Source: Schizochytrium sp. CCTCC M209059
Lineage: Eukaryota; Sar; Bigyra; Thraustochytrida; Thraustochytriidae
Direction: 5' to 3'
NCBI GenBank assembly: GCA_000818945.1
Contig: KN805406.1
Span: 1-64,000, forward strand
Length of the DNA: 64,000 nt
Shown: positions 57,284 to 64,000 of the stretch, one piece after another
Position numbering within the stretch: position 1 is the stretch's first letter
Layout of the letters: every line of letters starts with the position of its first letter
Made by a program: the position numbers and the translations under genes
Notes under the pieces: generated by a model
The model's database searches: none
Seen by the model: only the letters and a program-made list of their open reading frames with translations
What the model was told of the DNA's origin: nothing

Positions 57284-57823
57284 TGAAATATATTTTGTTT
57301 TGTTTTGTTTTCATGGCGCTTAATACAAAGACTCCCAGGAGCAGAACGAAGCTAGCTAGGCAGAACCAAGGTTGCCCACATTCTTGCTAGGGTATTTTTC
57401 TATTGAGCGCGCAAAAAAAGAAAAGAAAAGTAATGCACGTATGAAGTGTGGTGGGGTCGTATGTACGGAGTCGCACGAAGCTTGCCGCGAAGGCAAATCG
57501 CGAGGATTAAAAGAAAAATGGTCACGCGTCCAGACCGCGGAAAGAGGCGGAGGGGGGGGGAAGGGGAAAGGAGACAGGCAAGCCGTCGTAAAAAAAAAGG
57601 AAAGAAAAAAGAACAGGGCCCATGCGAGGAAACGAGAAAGAAATCAACCCTTTCCTCGCAAGGGGCGTTCAACGTGTAAGGCTTGCTTGCCGCGATTTCC
57701 CCCACACAGTTAGCGCGAGCGGGTCGTTGGCGTGATTTGAGGTGTTGGCTCGATCGGCAGCAGGGACTCAAAGGTCCCCGCCATCAATCAGAGCACGGAC
57801 ATGTTGCAAAGGCTCCTGCTCGT
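57284..57823. other. Spacer between convergent genes
   Basis: Purine-rich + strand (about 57540-57630), with a GGGGGGGG run near 57552 and A-runs. No gene was seen. Confidence 0.5.
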
Positions 57824-58300
57824 CTATGGAGCGACGGTGGCAGCCTTTGCAGAGCTATCAAAGAAACCCTGCACAATGAAGCGCAGCTCGGCGTTTTCGC
57901 GCTCGAACTGGCGCAGGTACTTGGCAAGAGCCATGAGTTTTTGGTTCTCGACCGAGAGCTCGCGCACACGGTTCTCGAGCTTGGCGTTCATCTGGAGCAG
58001 CAAGGCGTCGGACTCCTTGGCGGCGACGACGGCCTCGCGTGCGTGGTGAAGCTGGAGCTCGTACTTGTCGAGCTGCTTACGCATGAGGTCCGAGTCGGCG
58101 CTGCCGGTTGACTCGCCGTCGGAGTCCGCGAAGACGGCCGAGAAGGTATCAACGGCGGTGGACACGGCCTCGTTCGCGGCCATCTTCTCGCGCTTGGACG
58201 CCACCTTGACGTCAAGCTCCTTTGCGAAGTCCATGAGGTCGGCCGTCTCCAGACGTCGGTCTCCTCCGCGCTGAGCGCGGTTCACGCGTGCGCGCACCAT
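57824..58300 (-). CDS. Small coiled-coil protein
   Basis: The protein has 158 residues, ATG at 58300. The N-terminus is basic (MVRARVNRAQRGGDRRLE). An acidic stretch (FADSDGESTGSADSD) separates it from a long helix at about residues 70-140 (LQMNAKLENRVRELSVENQK), with leucine heptads typical of a dimerising coiled coil. No bZIP basic region directly precedes the heptads, so a DNA-binding role is not supported. Function unknown. Confidence 0.65.
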   Translation of the reverse strand: MVRARVNRAQRGGDRRLETADLMDFAKELDVKVASKREKMAANEAVSTAVDTFSAVFADSDGESTGSADSDLMRKQLDKYELQLHHAREAVVAAKESDALLLQMNAKLENRVRELSVENQKLMALAKYLRQFERENAELRFIVQGFFDSSAKAATVAP

Positions 58301-59071
58301 CTCTCTCGTTCTCTCTTGCTGTCCTCACGCCGGTTGCGCCTCGATCCGGGCTTGCTTGCTCGCGGCGCTTGCTTGCTCGCTCGCTCGCTCGCTCGCAGAC
58401 GTGCACGCGGGCGGCCGGGGCGGGCAACGCGAGGCGATGCAGGTCTGTCTGTCTGTCTGTCTGTCTGTCTGCCTCCTCGACTTGACTCGACTCGACTCGA
58501 CCCGGCTATTCTTTCTTTTCCCCATTTCTTCCTGTCTTTCTCTCCCTTTTTCCGCCACCTACATGCTCCTGTAGAAGTTCCCCGCTGCTTCCGAGACGCG
58601 CGTCTCTGCTCCTCTGCGACTGCTGCCCCTCTCTCCACACCAAGTTATTTCCCCCGCACTCACCCTTGTAGCACCACTTCAGCACCGGAGGTCCACTGCC
58701 TAATATAGCACGGACCAGCCTCCCTCCACAGCTTGCTTCCCCTGCGCAGCCACGTACCTCACAAGACCCGATTGACTCCGTCCACAGCATCCACAGTTCC
58801 CTCCTATCTCTACTATCGCGAGCTTCCCGCCCAGGCGCCACCTTTCGCCCCTGCTCGCGTCCTCTCCCACTGCACGTAGCTGCCGCGGCCTGTTCCTCCC
58901 GGCTTCCGCCCCGGCTCCGCTTAAGCCGTTGCACTCGCGCCTGCGTGCGACGCCTTCGCCCGCTGCGGGGCGCTGCATCTCAGCCATTGTTTCACCCAAT
59001 ACCGCACCGGGCTGACCGCCCACGACTGTGGGCCAGTGACGCTGGTGCGCGCGCCCTCTCACTACAGCTAA

Positions 59072-59102
<31 letters not shown>

Positions 59103-61450
59103 AGACATGCAGTTTATACAGACTTTAAGAGAGAGCTGAGCTGAGCCAGCAAGCCAGCCGCCGGTGGCCGGCCGCACGGTAGCCAGCAGCCGCTCTCTGC
59201 GGGAGGGGTGGGCGAGAGGGGGGGGGGGGGGCCGGCTGACCCGCTCTTCCCCCTTTCTCCGCCCTCGTTCTCCGCCCGCTCTCTCTCCCTCTCCCTCTCT
59301 CTCTCTATGCCGCCGGCCGTCCTCTCGTCCCCCAAGCCCGCGCCTGGCCCTGCGCCTGCGCCTGCGCCTGCGTCTACGCCTGCACCCCGGCCGGCCTCGT
59401 CCCGCCTGGCCTGGCCGCGGCGCCCTCGTCACGCAACGCGCCGCCGCCTGCAGCTGGCTGCTGTGCCTCTCTCTCTGCAGGCCTCTCCAGGCTCGCGCCT
59501 CTGCTTGCCAGAGCGACCGGAGGGAGCAGAGCAGCCAGGGGACGAGGGGCCTGTGCCGCGCCGCCGGAGCTGTGGGTAGGGACGCTGGGCGGAGGCTCTG
59601 CGGTAGGCTGCGCGAGGGGGCGAGATTCCAGCCTCGCGCGGGCGCGGCAGAGGGGCAGGTGTGTGCGGGTGCGGCGTGAAAAAGCGAACGCGCAGTTATT
59701 GTGGGAACGATCGTGCAAACGTGTGGGCGGGGACGGCGCGCAGGGCCCGGGCGTGTAGACTGGCGCGCTGTGCTTCGGCACAAAGTGCGGTAAAAAGCTG
59801 TAGCTTTGAGATGTGGAGGCTCCGAGAAGCAAGGATAGCTCCCTACACTTATTTGTGTAGAAGCTAATAGCTTTGTGCAAGAAGCTGTGAGAGGAACTGC
59901 TGGGAGCTAGTAGGTTTTCCACAGTTGATCTCTAGGATTTGGTGGTGAAGCACGTAGCTTTCGTGAACGAGGTGCGGTGGATGCGGGACGTAAAGATCGT
60001 GAACGAGCTCAAGGCAGGTGGTGATATAATGTCATAGGCGTACCAGCAATGACCAACTGCGAACACGAGCGTCCGTCCATGCGTGCGCGCCTGCGTACGC
60101 GCCCTACGTGATCAGTGCTTCTTCAGGTCCTTCGTTTCCCCCCCTGGAACGGATTGGATCATTCTCGCCCAACAAGAAAAAAAAAAAAAGGAGTCGCTCG
60201 AAAATGTCAAACCACTCATCGCGCTCGTGCACTGCAAGATCTACAGTCGATTAAATGATGCTTGCTGTTGCTGTAGCTCTTGCTGTAGCTCTTGCTGTAG
60301 CTCTTGCGGTAGCTATTGCTGTAGCTTGGATGACCAGTCAGAAAGAAGCGCATCATTGTGAGACCTGAGCGAGCGAAAAGATGAGTGACTCGACCCATGG
60401 TGCTTGTGGGAAATGCATGAGAACGCTGTGAAGCCATCGAAATCATGAACGCGCTTATTTTCGCACTGTAGAAGAGAAAGCCTGCGTTCACGGCTTCCAA
60501 CGAAAAGAACGCAGCACCTTGGACAGAGCTATCTCCCGGAGCATTGTTCCGGCCTCGCAGGCACTGCGTTCGACCCACGCCATCACCAGTCGATGCTCGT
60601 TCGTGTGGTTTGCCCGGCCAAATTTTGCGGATCCTGGAAGATCAATCTGTAGGTTTGCAATGGCGACAGCAAATGCTGCGGTAACCGACTGCAACCATGA
60701 CACTGATCTTCGAGACGGGAGTTGCAAGTCGTGAAATGGATTTTTTCTCTGTTGTCATCTGAGTAGACAATGTCCGGTAGCGAGCAAGTACAGGAATTCG
60801 AGACTGACGCACCGATAGCTCGTGCATGGTGAGCTGCCAGCATTTGATTGAGACCTTTCATCGTTCCCTCTTGCAATGGCGCATGGCGCTCGAAGGATAA
60901 AAGCAAAAGATTCTACATCCAGCGCAAAAGTTGGATAGCAGTTGCAGCGAGTGCTCTACCTACTTTTCCGCCGTCTTGTATACATTGACAAGCACGTAAG
61001 TTGTGCGCGTTCTACATGCAAGCAGCATGAGTAGCAGCATTTGCAACGCAAGCAGACCCACACTTTTGGAGCAGCTACAGCAAGAGAAAAGAAGCTAAAA
61101 CAAGGTTAGTAGTTTTAAGATCCAGCTCAAAAATTGCAGCGAGAGATCTTTATGGAGTCCACTACCTTTGCATTGTGAGAAATCTCGAATCATACATTCG
61201 ATGTCCAGTTCTCACAGAGAGCCGCTTATACGAAGTCGGCACAAGAATTCAAGTTGTGCGCAAGTCAATTCGTGGAAAAACAAACAAAAATAAACAATGC
61301 TGCTCGAGATTGTGAACGACCATCACCAGCATCCAGGGAACCAAAGGGAAAAATCAAACGAACACACGAGAACATAATTCTATAAGAGAGGGAAAACAAC
61401 AAGGAAAGGGACAGACAGCAGAGTCGAAGGTCAGGACGGGCGGGTCGAAC
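58301..61450. other. 3.1-kb repeat-rich spacer
   Basis: Contains (CTCG)n (about 58376-58397), (GTCT)n (about 58443-58471), (GACTC)n (about 58481-58501), (AGCC)n (about 59069-59102), a G12 run near 59219, CT-rich runs near 59290-59308 and a 12-bp repeat at 60261-60327. Between 60216 and 60906 the - strand has protein-like segments in shifting frames (IANLQIDLPGSAKFGRANHT in one, SLEAVNAGFLFYSAKISAFM in another), perhaps a decayed gene. Nothing else is recognised. Confidence 0.45.
60261..60327. repeat. 12-bp tandem repeat (TAGCTCTTGCTG)
   Basis: About five imperfect 12-base units, with variants at the edges. They translate on the - strand to repeated SYS/SKS tripeptides, but no gene is supported. 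Confidence 0.85.
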
Positions 61451-63655
61451 TTATGAAATAATGCAGCAACCGCCACCGCGCGTAGCGACCTTGGCCTCTT
61501 GACGATTCGCCGCGGCCTCCATCTGCTCATACTCTCGGACCTTGGCCGCGTATCCTGCCGGATCCATCTGCTGCTCACGAAATTCCTCGAGCATGAAAAT
61601 GGTCTCGGGGCTGGAGATGAAGATACGCGTGTGGCCAAAAACAAACTCGGACTTGGCAATCTCGCTGTGCTTTTTCAGAATGGCCGCAATGAGCTGACGG
61701 CAACCATCGACGCCGCCCACCTGCAGACCAGGACACAGACTGTAGAAACGCTGTACAAAGAGGTCAAAGGTAGCCTTGTACGAGTAGCCGGCCTTGGCCA
61801 CGCGCACTGACTCGAGGAGACCGAGGTAACGGACCTGATGCAAGACGCGCTTCTCCTCGATCTTCATGGCCGCCTTTTGCTCGTTGGGCTTGATGCAACG
61901 AATATAGTGCGGCTGGCAGCGCATCAGCGTTTGCACAAGCTGACCACAGCTGGTGCGAATCTTGGTCGAAGACGTTGAAGGCTGACGATGGGCCTGCTCC
62001 TCCTCACGGGCCCAAAGGTTGCGCACAAAGGGGTTGGTAGACGTCTTCATGCAGTTGACGAGCGAATGAAAGAGGTTATCCATGTTCTTGAAGGCCATGT
62101 CCTTGACCGAGTACGTGACATCACCGGCATAGTGCTTGATGGTGAAACCAGCCGTAAATGCCGAAGTGGAGCTGAGAATGCGCAAGTGCGGGTGGCTGGC
62201 GACCGCAGACATGGACAGCTTTTCGATAAACTTGGTATCGGCCGTGTCCGAGTCGACAGCGTGCAGCGAGCGGCACGTGTCATCGAGGACGCGGAAGATT
62301 CCCGGCGGGTTCCTGCCCTCGATGAGCTCCACCACGGTCTTATTGTCAAAGTACTTGATCTCGCGCCAGGGCAGACCCTCTTGGCGGTAGAGCTCCTGCT
62401 CGCCGCGGATGGTGAGACTGATAAAGATTTGCTGCAGCTGCTCGTTCACGTAGTTGATACAGAGCTGCTCGAAACCGTTCTCCTTGAAGATTTCAAAGCC
62501 GTAAATATCAAGAATACCAATGGTCTTGCCAAACTGGGCGTCGCGCGTGTACATGACAGAGTTGAGTTGCGCCACGATGAGGTCAAAGATGCGACTGTAC
62601 ATTTCCTTGGCCAAAGCGTCGCGGATCTGCGAGGCCTGGTCGGCGTTCTGCGGAATGTTCACCACACTGGCGCGCCGGCCACCCATGGCCACCGTCTTGT
62701 GGGTGATCGCCTTGAGCAGATCGGCCGGGGCAACGCCGAAAAGGTAGGCGGCCATCTCGAGCGAGTACTCGCCGCCGCGCTCGAGCTGCGCAGGCGCATC
62801 GCGGCCCGTCAGCCGGGCGTTGCCCAGATGGAGAATACCACCCAGCACGGTAAAGAGGTACCACTGCTGATCCATGGGCACGCCGATCGTGTTGAAAGCC
62901 TGCAAGACCTCTTGAAAGTCCTTGGCGTCGTCCATGCCATCCACGTAGGTGGTGCCTTGCGACAGATAAGCGTAGTCCTCGGCGCGTCCCAGCTGGCACT
63001 GGCTCAGGAGCTCGGGCCACCCGCCGGCGAGCAGACCGTAAAACACGTGGAAGCTGCGCTCGCCGCGGCCCGCATAGGTGACGCGACTCTTTTCGAGAAG
63101 AAAGTTGCTCGTCACGCCACCGACGGGCTCGCCTGCGCCGTTAAACTGCAGCTCGAGGTACTTTCCGAAGCGGGACGAGTTGTTGTTGCGCAAGGTTTTC
63201 GCGTTGCCAAAGGACTCGAGGAGCGGGTTCGACTGCAGGATGATCTGCTTCATGTTGGCCGAGACGCTCGAGGATCCGGACACGCTCGACACGTAGTGCA
63301 GAAGGAGCTTGGCGGACTCGGTCTTGCCGGCGCCGGACTCGCCACTGATGACCACGGCCTGGGGGCCCATTTCCTTCATGCCACGGTACGCGCGTTCGGC
63401 GAGGGCGTAAATGTGAGGTGACGAGTCGGAGAGCTTGGCCGTCTGGTACTTGCGCACGTGTTTCTCGCCGTAGATGGGCAGCGATCTGTACGGGTTCACA
63501 GCGATGATGACGTCGCCCACGGCGGTGTAGATCTTGTTCTTGTCGAGGCGGTGTTTGAGCTGGGTCACGATGTTCTCCACCGAGATCGAGCTCATGAGCG
63601 TCAGATCGTCCACGCCGTTCTGACGCTCCGTCATCTTGGTCATAAAGTAGCTCAT
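61451..63655 (-). CDS. Tail-less myosin motor with C-terminal CaaX box
   Basis: The protein has 734 residues, ATG at 63655. There is no SH3-like domain; the motor begins within 20 residues. P-loop GESGAGKT is at 105-112, switch I NNNSSRFGKY at 157-166, and switch II DIYGFEIFKENGFEQLCINY near 370-390. The actin-binding and converter regions are complete (RCIKPNEQKAAMK, QVRYLGLLESVRVAKAGYSY, FGHTRIFISS). After the converter only about 50 residues remain, with no IQ motif. The protein ends GGGCCIIS followed by TAA, a classic CaaX box (C-I-I-S) with an extra cysteine before it, which predicts farnesylation and possibly palmitoylation. The likely role is membrane-linked actin motility. Class assignment is not possible by eye. 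Confidence 0.93.
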   Translation of the reverse strand: MSYFMTKMTERQNGVDDLTLMSSISVENIVTQLKHRLDKNKIYTAVGDVIIAVNPYRSLPIYGEKHVRKYQTAKLSDSSPHIYALAERAYRGMKEMGPQAVVISGESGAGKTESAKLLLHYVSSVSGSSSVSANMKQIILQSNPLLESFGNAKTLRNNNSSRFGKYLELQFNGAGEPVGGVTSNFLLEKSRVTYAGRGERSFHVFYGLLAGGWPELLSQCQLGRAEDYAYLSQGTTYVDGMDDAKDFQEVLQAFNTIGVPMDQQWYLFTVLGGILHLGNARLTGRDAPAQLERGGEYSLEMAAYLFGVAPADLLKAITHKTVAMGGRRASVVNIPQNADQASQIRDALAKEMYSRIFDLIVAQLNSVMYTRDAQFGKTIGILDIYGFEIFKENGFEQLCINYVNEQLQQIFISLTIRGEQELYRQEGLPWREIKYFDNKTVVELIEGRNPPGIFRVLDDTCRSLHAVDSDTADTKFIEKLSMSAVASHPHLRILSSTSAFTAGFTIKHYAGDVTYSVKDMAFKNMDNLFHSLVNCMKTSTNPFVRNLWAREEEQAHRQPSTSSTKIRTSCGQLVQTLMRCQPHYIRCIKPNEQKAAMKIEEKRVLHQVRYLGLLESVRVAKAGYSYKATFDLFVQRFYSLCPGLQVGGVDGCRQLIAAILKKHSEIAKSEFVFGHTRIFISSPETIFMLEEFREQQMDPAGYAAKVREYEQMEAAANRQEAKVATRGGGCCIIS

Positions 63656-63942
63656 GGTGCCTGGTTCGCGCCGCGCCGCGCGCGGGCCCTCCTTCCTCGC
63701 TCGCTGCCTTGAGCTCGCTGGCTATGCTGTCCTCGCGCTCTCAATCTGACCAGACCCGATCAGATCAAAAGTCAGAAATCAGAAATCTGATCAGAAACCA
63801 GATCAAACCTGATCAGTTCACTTCGCTTCAGACCGCGAGGTAAAGCCGGCTGCGTGCTCCGATGCGCCCCCACGCGCTCGACCGGCGTCTCGCTCGCCCG
63901 TCCCTTTCAATCTCTCGCTCGCCCCTCGCCCGCGCGCGCGCC

Positions 63943-63973
<31 letters not shown>

Positions 63974-64000
63974 TCTGCGTTCTGCTTTCCCTCCCGCCGG
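63656..64000. promoter_or_regulatory. Upstream region of the CaaX myosin with clustered GATCA elements
   Basis: Five GATCA motifs lie within 58 bases (63758, 63763, 63789, 63801, 63811), mixed with AGAAATC repeats, about 100-160 bases upstream of the ATG. A (GA)n run follows at about 63949-63974. The clustering and position suggest regulatory DNA, but no factor is known. Confidence 0.35.

Noticed and set aside
61988..63421. A 477-residue + strand open frame inside the CaaX myosin gene
   Set aside because: Antisense shadow of the myosin motor with no independent motifs.

Overview
The window looks like nuclear DNA of an intron-poor, GC-rich protist. The best guess is a thraustochytrid (Labyrinthulea, stramenopiles). 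This is inferred from long intronless genes of eukaryotic families (myosins, PIG-O, Mtr4, MAP65/Ase1, TLDc, bubblegum acyl-CoA synthetases), a stramenopile-style repeated C/H zinc protein, LRR repeats of the ribonuclease-inhibitor type, and gene spacers full of tetranucleotide repeats. No database search was possible, so the taxon is an inference. There is one assembly gap (216 N at 23989-24204).

Layout. (1) 1-5146: a nearly perfect 258-bp tandem array. Read on the + strand, each unit is one 84-base, phase-2 exon encoding one 28-residue leucine-rich repeat plus one 174-base GT-AG intron, with a higher-order AAAB period of 1032 bp. It appears to be the 3' part of an LRR gene built by whole exon-intron amplification. 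(2) 5199-5939: a frameshifted RhoGEF (DH domain) remnant on the - strand. (3) 6.4-15.2 kb: a hypothetical basic protein, then two tandem - strand ACSBG-type fatty acyl-CoA synthetases separated by 2.8 kb of low-complexity DNA. (4) 15.2-22 kb: gene-poor, repeat-rich DNA with possible decayed coding remnants, then a small secreted protein. (5) 24.7-29.4 kb: a tail-less myosin with an SH3-like N-terminus, and a bestrophin-like channel with polyQ and acidic N-terminal tracts. (6) 29.6-39.1 kb: PIG-O (GPI anchor synthesis), a membrane-anchored PPC/DUF296 protein, a hypothetical protein, MAP65/Ase1 and a phytanoyl-CoA-dioxygenase-like enzyme. (7) 40.9-47.7 kb: Mtr4-type RNA helicase facing an Rsa3-like ribosome-assembly protein, a coiled-coil protein and a small - strand hypothetical. 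(8) 47.7-58.3 kb: a protein with 14 WRKY19-like C-x4-C...C-x2-H zinc repeats, an LRR protein, a TLDc protein with a myristoylation-type N-terminus, an MRM2/FtsJ-like mitochondrial rRNA methyltransferase and two coiled-coil proteins. (9) 58.3-64 kb: a repeat-rich spacer and a second tail-less myosin ending in a CaaX prenylation motif.

The genes do not form one pathway. Local themes are nucleolar RNA processing (Mtr4 plus the Rsa3-like protein), cytoskeleton (two myosins, MAP65, RhoGEF remnant) and lipid or membrane biochemistry (ACSBG pair, PIG-O, PhyH-like). The most unusual items are the exon-per-repeat LRR array and the myosin motor with a CaaX tail. Many starts were moved from upstream GTG/TTG codons to the first sensible in-frame ATG.
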